A stretch of 64,000 bases of DNA from Methanomassiliicoccales archaeon (GTDB lineage: Archaea; Thermoplasmatota; Thermoplasmata; RBG-16-68-12; SOIM01): positions 94,931 through 158,930 of the forward strand of contig SOIM01000020.1 of assembly GCA_004377185.1 (NCBI GenBank), read 5' to 3'. Positions 8,509-18,170 of this stretch are shown here, in pieces (position 1 is the stretch's first letter; each line of letters begins with the position of its first letter). The notes under the pieces were generated by a model. It was not told the DNA's origin, did not search any database, and was given only the letters and a program-made list of their open reading frames with translations. The position numbers and the translations under genes are program-made.

Positions 8509-8688
8509 TCAGAGTTCCAACTCTAACTCCAGCTTCTCCAGTTTCTTGTCCCTGATCCTTTCCTTCAACGTCTCGTACAGCTCACCCACCTTCTTCTTGC
8601 AAGCGACACAGAGACCGCCATTGTCGGCGAGCTTCTTCATGAAGAGATTCAAGAGACTCTCCGCGCCAGAGATGAATTCCTTCGACAT
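8509..8688 (-). CDS. 59-aa small protein with CxxC
   Basis: Not in the ORF track. MSKEFISGAESLLNLFMKKLADNGGLCVACKKKVGELYETLKERIRDKKLEKLELELEL; high lysine/glutamate content and a single CxxC. Confidence 0.5.
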   Translation of the reverse strand: MSKEFISGAESLLNLFMKKLADNGGLCVACKKKVGELYETLKERIRDKKLEKLELELEL

Positions 8689-8830
8689 CTTGGCTTATAC
8701 CTCCCCCCGCTCAGGTCTCCAGTCTGCTCTTCTGCGAGACAATGCGTCTTGCGGGCGAAAGGGTTATGAGAGCGAACGCATATAAATGTCCATAGGGGAG
8801 GACTGTGAAAGTAATCTGGAGGGTATCATT

Positions 8831-9361
8831 ATGGTGAAGTGCAAGAGCTGTGGTAGGGAGACTCAGGTCGTTTCTAACTTCTGCCCGCACTGCGGTGGCA
8901 AGGTCAGGCTCAAGGCGAGAATCAAGAAGTGGGATCCCACGCCCAGGAAGGCAGCATATCTTGCGAGGAAACTTGCTTCCTTGGATCTGCAGACAAGAGG
9001 AATCACGAAGGAGAAGGATATCGAAATGCAGATGCTCCAGTTGCTGAAGGACTATGAGGGATTCAGGCATCGGTGGGGCGGGAAGAGAGATGTTCGAAGT
9101 GTCGAGGTTCTCGGGTTCAAGCATGGCCCCGACGCCGAGATCCGAGGGATGGCCCTTGAGGTGAAGTACGCGAAACGCCCAGGGGACCTTCAACGAGCCA
9201 TTGGACAGGGGCTACTCTACCAGACCCAGTATCCTTTTGCTATACTGTTCATCGTCGATGGGACTCCTGGGAGGAAAATCAAATCAAGCGTAGGAACGAA
9301 GAATGCCAAACGCCTCGTCCAGAGGCTGAGGGAGATGGGACTATACCTGATCGTGAAGTGA
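8831..9361 (+). CDS. Zinc-ribbon protein with PD-(D/E)XK nuclease-like domain
   Basis: N-terminal CKSCGRETQVVSNFCPHCGGK. C-terminal GPDAEIRGMALEVKYAKRPGDLQRAIGQGLLYQTQYPFAILFIVD (D-ExK-Q pattern). TATA-like catataaat at about 8779 and ggagggt before ATG 8831 support this start. Confidence 0.65.
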   Translation: MVKCKSCGRETQVVSNFCPHCGGKVRLKARIKKWDPTPRKAAYLARKLASLDLQTRGITKEKDIEMQMLQLLKDYEGFRHRWGGKRDVRSVEVLGFKHGPDAEIRGMALEVKYAKRPGDLQRAIGQGLLYQTQYPFAILFIVDGTPGRKIKSSVGTKNAKRLVQRLREMGLYLIVK

Positions 9362-9434
9362 TTTGAATGATCAAGAAATGGAATGAACATCTCAACGCAC
9401 AAATAGTATCTTAACCGTCGGTTATTTCCTTTTC

Positions 9435-10028
9435 ATGACCCGAAGCAATCTTGTTAACGAAATAAAGGGACACTTGGATTTCCTTGTGTATGCAATAGTT
9501 GCGATCGTCATCCTGATAATCGGCATGGTCATGATCGGGGACCCAGAGGAAATCGGCATCTCGGTAACCACCCTATCGCCTGGTACATCATCACCGGCCG
9601 GATCGATTCTCACAGCAATCGGTGGTTGGCTGATGTTCACCTTCATAGTCTCCTTCATAATACACCGCCGGGGTGAGAAGGAAGCAAGATACGAGATAAG
9701 AGCAACAAGCGCACTTCTCGCCAAATTCCTGATCGAACTCTACAGAGCAGAGATTGAGACCACACAAGCATTCGCGGAGCTCAACAAGTCCACAACTCTC
9801 GCAATAGGAAGAGAGATGCTTGACGTTCAGGGAATCGAAGCCAAGGAAGTGGAAGAGAGGTTTGCTCACCTGAACGAAGCTCTTGACAAGGAAATCAAGG
9901 ATTTCTTTGCCAGAACGATGCAGATCAGGTCCGAGACTGAGGAGAGACTTAGGAAAGGTACTGATTTCGAGATGTCAGAGTACATACCCAGGGACATGTC
10001 TGTAGAACAGATCATCAAATCAGCATAG
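9435..10028 (+). CDS. Two-TM membrane protein with cytoplasmic helical domain
   Basis: Two hydrophobic segments then a charged helical C-terminus. Confidence 0.5.
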   Translation: MTRSNLVNEIKGHLDFLVYAIVAIVILIIGMVMIGDPEEIGISVTTLSPGTSSPAGSILTAIGGWLMFTFIVSFIIHRRGEKEARYEIRATSALLAKFLIELYRAEIETTQAFAELNKSTTLAIGREMLDVQGIEAKEVEERFAHLNEALDKEIKDFFARTMQIRSETEERLRKGTDFEMSEYIPRDMSVEQIIKSA

Positions 10029-10039
10029 AGCGTGGGTTC

Positions 10040-10306
10040 TTAGGGTTTGGATTTGGAATCTGGACTGGGCGGTTCTTTACGAGACCCGAACAACGCAATG
10101 GCTGCGCCCATCGCCAGAGAGAATATTCCCCAAATAACAATTCCGAGTCCAACGAAGTTCATCCAATAGTTATGGCAATCCCAAATGGGCGGTATACCAT
10201 TCAAGAGAATTAATGTTAGACCCGCAACAAGAGCGAGTATACCAGTCTTTGCGATTATGACTCCTGTGGTGACCATCTCTTTGTCCAGGTCTCGACCTCC
10301 ACGCAA
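10040..10306 (-). CDS. Small membrane protein (2 TM)
   Basis: Two hydrophobic segments. Confidence 0.45.
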   Translation of the reverse strand: MRGGRDLDKEMVTTGVIIAKTGILALVAGLTLILLNGIPPIWDCHNYWMNFVGLGIVIWGIFSLAMGAAIALFGSRKEPPSPDSKSKP

Positions 10307-10364
10307 GTGCGACTATTCAAATTGTCCCTCAACATATTTCTAGCTAACGCCTACCTTTGATTGC

Positions 10365-11996
10365 CTAGTCCTCCTCAAGAAACGGATATCTGTAGTCCTT
10401 CGGCGGATTGAGATTCTCCTTTATCGTCCTGGCCGAAACCCATCTTATCAGATTGAGAAGACTTCCTGCCTTATCATTCGTGCCCGAAGCCCTTGCTCCT
10501 CCGAACGGTTGTTGGCCTACGACCGCACCAGTTGGCTTGTCGTTGATGTAGAAGTTCCCAGCAGCATCTCGCAGTGCGTATTCCGCCAAAGATATTGCCT
10601 GCCTGTCCTCTGCGAATATCGATCCTGTGAGACCGTAGGGCGAAGTCTCGTCACAAATCCTCAGATATCTCTCATATTCCTTGTCTGGGTACACGAAGAC
10701 CGTCAGCACCGGTCCGAATATCTCCTCCTCCATCGTCTTGAACTTCGGTTTCTTCGCCAGTATTATCGTGGGTTCAATGAAGTAGCCGACCTTGTCACTG
10801 CAACCTCCTCCGCACACGATCTCGGCATCCTTCGACCTCTTGGCATATGTGATGTACTTTTTGATGCTCTGGTACGCCTCCTTGTCTATGACCGCGTTGA
10901 TGAAGTTGGTGAAGTCTGTTGGCGGACCCATCTTCATGGTCTTGATCTCCTTCAACAGCATTCTCTTCAGTCTTGGCCATTTGGATTTGGGTACGTAAGC
11001 TCTGGACGCGGCAGAACACTTCTGTCCCTGATACTCGAAAGCGCCTCTGAGCAAGGCTGTGCACAAGGCATCCAAATCAGCGCTCGGGTGAGCAAACACA
11101 AAATCCTTCCCGCCGGTCTCTCCCACCATCCTCGGATAGGTCTTGTACTTCTCAAGGTTCTCTCCAATCGTTTTCCAAAGGTAATGGAAGGTCGAAGTGC
11201 TCCCGGTGAAATGAATCCCTGCGAAATAGGGATGGTTCAGTATCGGAGGGCTTATGACAGAACCGGAACCGGGAAGCATCGTAATGACACCGTCCGGAAC
11301 CCCAGCATCCCGAAACAGCTCCACCAGGAAATGAGAGGTGTAGATCACAGACCTAGCTGGCTTCCAAAGCACCACGTTCCCCATCAATGCCGGAGAGGTC
11401 GGCAGGTTCCCAGCTATTGAGGTGAAATTGAAAGGTGTAACTGCGAACACAAAGCCTTCTAACGGTCTGTACTCAACCCTGTTCAAGCTCTCTCCCACTG
11501 AGATCGGTTGCATCTCGTACAGCTGCTGCATGAAATAGGGGTTGAACCTGTAGAAATCGATGAGCTCGCATGCCGAATCTATCTCTGTTTGATAGACGTT
11601 CTTGTCCTGGCACAACATCGTGGCCGCGTTCAATGTCATCCTATGAGGTCCCGCAAGCAGTTCCGCCATCTTGAGGAATATGGCAGCCCTTTGTTCGCAG
11701 TGGAGGCAGCACCACTCTTCTCTTGCTTTGAGGGCGGTATCAATTGCCTTCTCTACTAGTTCCTTCGTAACTCTGTGATAAGTCCCGAGCAGAAGCTTAT
11801 GGTCGTGAGGAGCCTGGCACTCTCCAAGGTCGTTCGTCTTGTACTTTCTTCCCCCGATTATGATCGGTATCTCGATTGTCTTGGACCGCAGTTCATCCAG
11901 CTTCTTCTTCAGCTCTTCCCTCTCAGGTGTCCCTGGAGCATAGCTCTGAATTGGCTCATTCAATGGCTCTGGAATTTCTGCTATACCGTATGACAT
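10365..11996 (-). CDS. pruA: 1-pyrroline-5-carboxylate dehydrogenase (ALDH superfamily)
   Basis: VTPFNFTSIAGNLPTSPALMGNVVLWKPA, FTGSTSTF, ETGGKDFVFAH, YQGQKCSAASRAYVPKS, GPVLTVFVYPD; resembles ALDH4-type P5CDH. Confidence 0.92.
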   Translation of the reverse strand: MSYGIAEIPEPLNEPIQSYAPGTPEREELKKKLDELRSKTIEIPIIIGGRKYKTNDLGECQAPHDHKLLLGTYHRVTKELVEKAIDTALKAREEWCCLHCEQRAAIFLKMAELLAGPHRMTLNAATMLCQDKNVYQTEIDSACELIDFYRFNPYFMQQLYEMQPISVGESLNRVEYRPLEGFVFAVTPFNFTSIAGNLPTSPALMGNVVLWKPARSVIYTSHFLVELFRDAGVPDGVITMLPGSGSVISPPILNHPYFAGIHFTGSTSTFHYLWKTIGENLEKYKTYPRMVGETGGKDFVFAHPSADLDALCTALLRGAFEYQGQKCSAASRAYVPKSKWPRLKRMLLKEIKTMKMGPPTDFTNFINAVIDKEAYQSIKKYITYAKRSKDAEIVCGGGCSDKVGYFIEPTIILAKKPKFKTMEEEIFGPVLTVFVYPDKEYERYLRICDETSPYGLTGSIFAEDRQAISLAEYALRDAAGNFYINDKPTGAVVGQQPFGGARASGTNDKAGSLLNLIRWVSARTIKENLNPPKDYRYPFLEED

Positions 11997-12118
11997 TTTC
12001 CTCCTCCCTTACCAAACAACTGTTCCGAAAATGAGGAATGCAAGCAGAGAGTTAATTGTTGTGGTTTTGTACATCCCCAAAGAAACTCTTTTTAACCTCG
12101 GTGAAGAATGTCCTCGCG

Positions 12119-13465
12119 ATGGGCATTGAAGATAGAGTGCTCGAGAAGATCGTCCCCAGTCGAGAGGAAGAGGAACGGCTCAGAGAAGTCGTAGCAATAC
12201 TGAAAAGAAGGTTGGAAGCAGAGATTGGTGACCTGGGCATTGACGCTCACCCTCTGCTCGTAGGTTCCGTGGCAAAAGGCACCCACCTGAAGAACCCAGA
12301 GATAGACATGTTCGTTTGTTTTACTCCTTCCACTTCCAGAAAGGACCTGGAGAAGTACGGCCTCATGCTGGGCGAGTCCGTGGTCGGTGGCGAGAAGCAC
12401 TATGCAGAGCATCCGTACATTATGGGCGAATTCGAAGGGTTCACGACCGAGATCGTCCCCTGTTACAAGGTGACCGACCCGCGGAAGAAAATGAGCGCCG
12501 TGGACAGGACACCGTTCCACACCGAATACGTACTGAAGAACCAGAAGGAAAAGCAGAAGAATGAAACGCGCCTGCTGAAACAGTTCGCAAAAGGCACCGG
12601 TGTTTATGGGGCGGAAGCAAAGGTCCAGGGGTTGTCCGGTTATCTCTGCGAGTTGCTGGTGTTGGAGTACGGTTCTTTCCGAAAGGTTCTGAAAGGCGCA
12701 TCCAAGTGGAGGAAAGGTGCCGTTCTCGAGTTGGAGAAGAAGGCCAGCAAGAAGTTCACCGAACCCTTGATCGTGGTGGACCCTGTGGATTCGGGAAGGA
12801 ACGTGGCATCCGCTCTATCTCTTAACCAGTTCGCGAGGTTCATTCAACTGAGCAGATTCTACCTGAAGAATCCGAAGATGAAGTTCTTCTTCCCACTCAG
12901 ACCGAAGAAACCGACAAAGGCGGGTATCCAGAAGAGGTTGAAAGCGCGGGGTACCGATTTCCTGACCGTTGCGATCAAGAAACCGGATATGGTGGATGAT
13001 GTCCTCTATCCTCAGATCAGGAAGGCAGTGAGGTCCATTGCGAACCTCTGTGAAAGGAATGAGTTCGTGGTCTATGATTCTGGTTTCCATGTGCTGGAGA
13101 ACGAGATACTGTTCTTGATCGAACTGAAATCGGCCAGACTTCCTGTTGTCCGGAAACACAAAGGCCCTACCGCGTGGGTGGGGAACGTGGACGACTTCTT
13201 GCAGAAATGGGAGAGGTCACGAAAGAAGGTCGCAGGACCCTACGTCGAGAATGGACATTTCTACTTCGACCTGAAGAGAGATCACGCAGAAGCGAAGACT
13301 CTGTTGAGAAGAGAGTTGAAGAATCTGGGGCTCGGAAAGAACCTGGATGAAGTGGTCTCGAAGAGATTCACGGTTCTGCAAAATGAAGAGATAATCTCCG
13401 AGGGATATCTAGTCCCTTTTTCGATGTTCCTGGAGAAGTCGATCCAAAACCCTATTCTCCCGTAA
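12119..13465 (+). CDS. cca: Archaeal CCA-adding enzyme (tRNA nucleotidyltransferase)
   Basis: LLVGSVAKGTHLKNPEIDMFVCF (NTase GS...D-x-D), VDRTPFHTEYV, GTGVYGAEAKVQGLSGYLCELLVL. Confidence 0.95.
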   Translation: MGIEDRVLEKIVPSREEEERLREVVAILKRRLEAEIGDLGIDAHPLLVGSVAKGTHLKNPEIDMFVCFTPSTSRKDLEKYGLMLGESVVGGEKHYAEHPYIMGEFEGFTTEIVPCYKVTDPRKKMSAVDRTPFHTEYVLKNQKEKQKNETRLLKQFAKGTGVYGAEAKVQGLSGYLCELLVLEYGSFRKVLKGASKWRKGAVLELEKKASKKFTEPLIVVDPVDSGRNVASALSLNQFARFIQLSRFYLKNPKMKFFFPLRPKKPTKAGIQKRLKARGTDFLTVAIKKPDMVDDVLYPQIRKAVRSIANLCERNEFVVYDSGFHVLENEILFLIELKSARLPVVRKHKGPTAWVGNVDDFLQKWERSRKKVAGPYVENGHFYFDLKRDHAEAKTLLRRELKNLGLGKNLDEVVSKRFTVLQNEEIISEGYLVPFSMFLEKSIQNPILP

Positions 13466-14138
13466 TGGTGTATTGAGGGGACTCGTTCCAGTGCCCGTTC
13501 ACATCTTCCGCTCTTATCCTGAAAGTGTAATCTTGGTCTAATGCCAATTGTATCGTATGCGTATACTTCCCTTTGTCTCCTACCTCGGTCAGATTAAACT
13601 CTTCGTTAAAGCCCACAGTGAAGATGATTCTCGCCCTTTGAATGCCGCTGTTGTCCGTTATCCTTGTGGCAATCATCACATTCCTCGTAACATTCTCAAT
13701 GGGAGTGCACATGTTCTGTTCCGTCCAATTCAGCACCGTAAGGTCTCTGCAGTCATCAGTGTAAACGACACCGATTGTCGGTTTCGTCAAGTCGGTGAAA
13801 GGCATGTTCAGTATCAGCACCCAGACAGCCAGCCAGGTGAAGAAGAACATCGCCCCGTTCCCCAGCCAATCCTTCTTCTCGAACTTCTCAATGTCCACGT
13901 GCAGGAACTCATAGATGTACTTCAGCAGGAAAATGAATGCTATACCAATGAGAAAACCGAAAACGGCTGACCCCGCAAGTGTCAGGGAGTAAGATGCAAT
14001 AGATGCAGGAATGGCGAAGAGAATAGTGATTATCGCGACCTTTGTGTTGGCCATCTCCTTCTTCATGTATTCTACTTCGTCGAATTCAGGTGCCTTGAAT
14101 ACGTACTTCTTGACCTCTTTCTTCCTCTTCTTGGCCAC
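13452..14138 (-). CDS. Membrane protein with C-terminal Ig/fibronectin-like extracytoplasmic domain
   Basis: Hydrophobic segments followed by a beta-rich C-terminus (ITDNSGIQRARIIFTVGF...). 3' end overlaps cca. Confidence 0.5.
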   Translation of the reverse strand: MAKKRKKEVKKYVFKAPEFDEVEYMKKEMANTKVAIITILFAIPASIASYSLTLAGSAVFGFLIGIAFIFLLKYIYEFLHVDIEKFEKKDWLGNGAMFFFTWLAVWVLILNMPFTDLTKPTIGVVYTDDCRDLTVLNWTEQNMCTPIENVTRNVMIATRITDNSGIQRARIIFTVGFNEEFNLTEVGDKGKYTHTIQLALDQDYTFRIRAEDVNGHWNESPQYTITGE

Positions 14139-14267
14139 GGCGGTCGATAGTGCGAATTCATTTTAAGTCTTTTCCACGTTGCTGGATGACGGGTGGGTGT
14201 GAATTCGCGTTGCGAAGGAACACTTCGATAGGATTAATTGGTGCTTGGTGTTTACTGGGATGATAGC

Positions 14268-14729
14268 ATGATCGTCGGTGTGATAGGCTCGGACGGAGAG
14301 ATCGATGAGGAGCAGAGGACGGACGCAGAACGGGTCGGGAGGATGATCGCGGAGAGAGGGGCCGTCCTGGTCTGCGGTGGTCGAGGAGGTGTGATGGAAG
14401 CTGCTTGCAAGGGAGCAAAGTCGGCCGGTGGACTCACAATCGGGGTGCTCCCCACCTTGGACAAGAGCGCTGCGAACAGCTATGTGGACGTCCCAGTCGT
14501 AACAGGCATGGACGTCGCCAGGAACGTCATAATAGTGAGAACGGCGGATGTTCTGATAGCGGTGGGCGGAAGGTTTGGTACCTTGTCAGAGATCGGCCAC
14601 GCGCTGAGCATGGGAAAAAGAGTTGTTTCCCTGCACAGCTGGGAACGCCTGCGATCGGAACAAGAGGGCAGTGGGCTGGTCTTCGCATCGACGCCAGAAG
14701 AAGCGGTGGAACTAGCCTTCAGCAACTAG
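14268..14729 (+). CDS. SLOG/TIGR00725-like Rossmann protein
   Basis: MIVGVIGSDGEIDEEQ...LVCGGRGGVMEAACKGAKSAGG...TADVLIAVGGRFGTLSEIGHALSMGKRVVSL. Confidence 0.85.
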   Translation: MIVGVIGSDGEIDEEQRTDAERVGRMIAERGAVLVCGGRGGVMEAACKGAKSAGGLTIGVLPTLDKSAANSYVDVPVVTGMDVARNVIIVRTADVLIAVGGRFGTLSEIGHALSMGKRVVSLHSWERLRSEQEGSGLVFASTPEEAVELAFSN

Positions 14730-14737
14730 GATATGAA

Positions 14738-15481
14738 TCATGATCCGGGCTGGGTGCTCATTTCCTCCTTGATTTTTTTGCTGTATTCCCTGGTGGCTTT
14801 CACCGATTTTATCATCACGGCCAGCAACAGTCCCACAATGAATCCTGCGGGCAGTCCAGTCAGAAACCTGACAACGTTGTTGCTCTCATACTCGGTGAAC
14901 AACTGAAGTCCCCCGTCCAATGCGAGAGGCACGAAGCACAGTAGTACAAAAAGTAACGCGAACCAATTGGCCCCGATCCTTCTATTGACAGATTCTCTGA
15001 ATCTCTTTGGAAAGATGCCCAGTAACCCTTTGGAGAGGAAGTAGCTCCGCCTAAGGAACATACCCACAAAGAGCCCGGCGGTCAGGAAGAGGAAAATGGA
15101 CACGTCCCTTGCACAAACCGGCATCTGGTTCCCGTTGAGGTATATCGTCCTTTCAGAGATTTGATGGCACTGGGCATCACCAATGTAGTAGATGGCCTTG
15201 GGAAAAAGGGGCATAGGGTCCCAGACTTCTCCAAAATCCACCTTGTTGGCACGACCCTCAAGGCCCGACACCGTTCCTGGGGGGATCATGAAAGGAACCG
15301 CGAAAAGGGACAATGTCCAAAGCAAAGAGATAGCGAAGAGCACAAACAGAACCTTGCTGCCAAAGATCCAGTCCACAATCGATTTCCGTTCACTTGCCTG
15401 TTGCGGTGCATTTCTGGATTCATCTGGTTCGCGATGATCATCCAGCTGATTGCTCTGTTCAAGTGAGTTATCAGTCCCCAT
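14738..15481 (-). CDS. DUF2085-like membrane protein
   Basis: CHQISERTIYLNGNQMPVCARDVSIFLFLTAGLF signature in a multi-TM protein. Confidence 0.65.
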   Translation of the reverse strand: MGTDNSLEQSNQLDDHREPDESRNAPQQASERKSIVDWIFGSKVLFVLFAISLLWTLSLFAVPFMIPPGTVSGLEGRANKVDFGEVWDPMPLFPKAIYYIGDAQCHQISERTIYLNGNQMPVCARDVSIFLFLTAGLFVGMFLRRSYFLSKGLLGIFPKRFRESVNRRIGANWFALLFVLLCFVPLALDGGLQLFTEYESNNVVRFLTGLPAGFIVGLLLAVMIKSVKATREYSKKIKEEMSTQPGS

Positions 15482-15587
15482 TTCAATCGCTCAACTATCT
15501 GGAAGACTATTTCTTCTTATCGCAACTGCTCCCATTGGTTATCTCGTATGAGATATCGTCATAATCCCGCAAGAGGGCAGTGTTGTC

Positions 15588-15731
15588 TTACTCAAGATAC
15601 TTCTCTGGGTCCTGCAGGAACGTCGTCTTACAGCCAGGAGCGCAGAAGTAGTACGTCTTACCCTTGTACTCCGCCGTTGCAGCCGGTGAGCTCTCATTCA
15701 CTTCCATTTTGCAGATAGGATCTATCGCCAT
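15588..15731 (-). CDS. YHS-domain mini-protein, 47 aa
   Basis: Not in the ORF track. MAIDPICKMEVNESSPAATAEYKGKTYYFCAPGCKTTFLQDPEKYLE is a complete YHS domain. Confidence 0.85.
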   Translation of the reverse strand: MAIDPICKMEVNESSPAATAEYKGKTYYFCAPGCKTTFLQDPEKYLE

Positions 15732-15809
15732 TTCCCCACATCCTTCTCTACAATGGACTAACGGTCATTTTCTATATCAACCCTTCTTGACTTGAAAAGG
15801 ATTTGATGG

Positions 15810-16652
15810 CTACCCAAAGATGTTTGCGATCTCCTCCGCGACGGATATCTTGCTCGCATCGCTCTCCACAGTATCAGTGGCCACGACCTCATTGCAATCG
15901 TACAGTTTGTCGAACACGTTACCTGCGAAAAGACCATGAGTGCAGGCAGCTCTGATCTCCACAGCGCCTTGCTCCTTGAGCTGTTTGGCTGCCAGAGCCA
16001 CAGTACCACCAGTTGAGATTATGTCATCAACGATCGCAACTCTTTTTCCTTCCACGGACAGGGTCTTTGGCTGCATCTCTACCGTCTCTGCGTTCAACCT
16101 CGTTTTCTCGAGATAGTCGAAGTCACAACCCAGGATTTCCGAAGCCTCTCTTGCCCTTTCCATCCCTCCCTTGTCCGGCGAGAGAATCACATCCACCTTC
16201 CCCCTGAAATACCTCGCAAACGCGGGAGCGGCACTGAGACTAGCGACAGGCTTGTCGAAGTAATCCAACACCTGCTTGTTGTGGATGTCAATGGTGATCA
16301 CCTCGTCGCTGAAAAGCTCCATTCTCTCAGCTATGGCCCTTGCGCTAATCGCCTCGCCCGGATTGAACGCCTTGTCCTGCCTTGCATAGCCGAAGTAGGG
16401 TGTGATCGTTACCAAACTGTCTATCTCATATTCGTTTATCGCATCCTGCCAAAGGAAGAGCTCCACGATGTTCTCGTCAGGATGGGTCGTCTGAACCAGA
16501 ATAACCTTCTCCCCGGTCAGATCCTCCAATATTCGAACGTACGCTTCTCCGTCAGGGAACCTTTGGAACTCGGTCTTCGTCAACTCCAGACCCAAGACCT
16601 TGGCAAGCTCACCCGCCAGCCTCCGCGAGGCAGACCCTCTTATGATCTTCAT
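15810..16652 (-). CDS. prs: Ribose-phosphate pyrophosphokinase
   Basis: MKIIRGSASRRLAGELAKVLG..., FPDGEAYVRI, YFGYARQDKAFNPGEAISARAIAE, VAIVDDIISTGGT. Confidence 0.95.
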   Translation of the reverse strand: MKIIRGSASRRLAGELAKVLGLELTKTEFQRFPDGEAYVRILEDLTGEKVILVQTTHPDENIVELFLWQDAINEYEIDSLVTITPYFGYARQDKAFNPGEAISARAIAERMELFSDEVITIDIHNKQVLDYFDKPVASLSAAPAFARYFRGKVDVILSPDKGGMERAREASEILGCDFDYLEKTRLNAETVEMQPKTLSVEGKRVAIVDDIISTGGTVALAAKQLKEQGAVEIRAACTHGLFAGNVFDKLYDCNEVVATDTVESDASKISVAEEIANIFG

Positions 16653-16755
16653 GTTATCGGTTCGGACATGCAATGAAATTAGTTAAGTTTTGCTTCACCG
16701 TGACAACGCCAAGAACTGCTCGGAAGGGTTTTTATATATGCGCCCTCGTATTCTA

Positions 16756-17964
16756 ATGGAGAGGCTAATGGCCAGACTGGACAAGCTAATAGGTTTTATG
16801 AGGAGACGTAAGTATCTCTGGCTTCTCGTTTCGTTTCTGCTGTTCTTCGCCGGGTTGGATCTGCTTTTGGTCCCTCCCAAGAATGCAGGTCTGGAATACG
16901 TTGTCCTTGGTCTTTTCTTCCTCATTATCGGTCTGCTCTTCGCATTGCTTATTCTGGTCCCAAAAGAAAAGCTGAGAATCGAGACAAAGGAGGGAAGTCT
17001 CGCGACAGCTCTGCTCAACTTCCTTACCGTCAGAGGCAGGTTGAAGCCTTACTTTCCGGTCTTTGGGATTGTGCTGCTTGTCGTAGACATTTTATACAAT
17101 GTGTACCTTTCCGCGACACCAGAACTGCTCACCCATGATACGGTGGTCATTCTCTTTGCCGTGGCGTTGATTGCGTACAACTTCGTTCCAGGCAGATTCG
17201 GCAGGGAGAAAGACTTCGTTTTCCTGTTCTTTGCTGCTCTCGTCATGATCCTCGTGGTTCCTCTAATGCTTGCGAGAGCCCTTGTCGGTAACTTCGACGA
17301 AGGTGTTGGCATATACTCTCAGTATCTTCTTGTCCCTGAAGTCACTGGCTTTCTCAACTTGGTCGGGGTCAATGCTTGGGTTCTGCCTGCTGAGGATCCT
17401 CTAACCATTCACTTCATCACTCAAAGCGGAACCGAGGTCTGGGTCTACATCAGTACGGCATGCTCGGGCATCTATTCCTTCGGTATCTTTACTTCCGCTT
17501 TTTTGGCATTCATCCTGACGGAGTACAACAGAATCGACAAGAAAGTCGGACTTCTAATGGGCCTAGGGATACTGACCGCATACGTAGCGAACATCCTGAG
17601 GATGGTGATCATAGTACTGGTGGGATTCTACACCTCTACGCCTGGGAATGAACTGGGATTCATGATGGAAGCTCACTCCAACGCCGGATGGATAATCTTC
17701 CTTGCATGGATTGCCCTTTTCTGGTTCCTCATGTACAGGTTCCTCATGAGAAGCAAGGAGCCCGTGGGAGAAGTGCCCGTTGAGAAGCCCGGGGTCAAGT
17801 GCGGCATCTGCGGAGACATCTTGAAAGTGGACATCCCGGGCATCAGATGTGAATGCGGACAATTCCTACACACCGAGTGTGCAATAGAGGCTGGCAAATG
17901 TCCCAGATGTAGCGCGGCCTTTATCACCCAACAGAATGTGGCTCCTGAAAAAGTAGGATTCTGA
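16756..17964 (+). CDS. Archaeosortase/exosortase-family transpeptidase with C-terminal RING-like zinc domain
   Basis: Multi-TM with STACSGIYSFG (Cys), ANILRMV (Arg), MEAHSNAGWIIF (His). C-terminus CGICGDILKVDIPGIRCECGQFLHTECAIEAGKCPRC has 8 zinc ligands. TATA tttttatata about 25 nt upstream. Confidence 0.88.
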   Translation: MERLMARLDKLIGFMRRRKYLWLLVSFLLFFAGLDLLLVPPKNAGLEYVVLGLFFLIIGLLFALLILVPKEKLRIETKEGSLATALLNFLTVRGRLKPYFPVFGIVLLVVDILYNVYLSATPELLTHDTVVILFAVALIAYNFVPGRFGREKDFVFLFFAALVMILVVPLMLARALVGNFDEGVGIYSQYLLVPEVTGFLNLVGVNAWVLPAEDPLTIHFITQSGTEVWVYISTACSGIYSFGIFTSAFLAFILTEYNRIDKKVGLLMGLGILTAYVANILRMVIIVLVGFYTSTPGNELGFMMEAHSNAGWIIFLAWIALFWFLMYRFLMRSKEPVGEVPVEKPGVKCGICGDILKVDIPGIRCECGQFLHTECAIEAGKCPRCSAAFITQQNVAPEKVGF

Positions 17965-18170
17965 GGGTTTGTCAGACTAGGTCAACTCCCCAAAACAAGT
18001 TGCCGGCCTAGCCCTCCTTATGAGACACCAGATAACGTTAAATATTCAGTAAGCGATAGCTTTTTCGACTCAATAGTTGTTGGGTTTGGAGAGAGGGGCA
18101 CATTGCCGACGCAATTGTCTGTGGAAACCTCTTGTTTCCATACCAACCGTAAATTGCGAGTGTAGGTCAG

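Noticed and set aside
10509-11420. 303-aa plus-strand ORF antisense to P5C dehydrogenase
   Set aside because: Shadow ORF; no domain; opposite strand is a clear ALDH.
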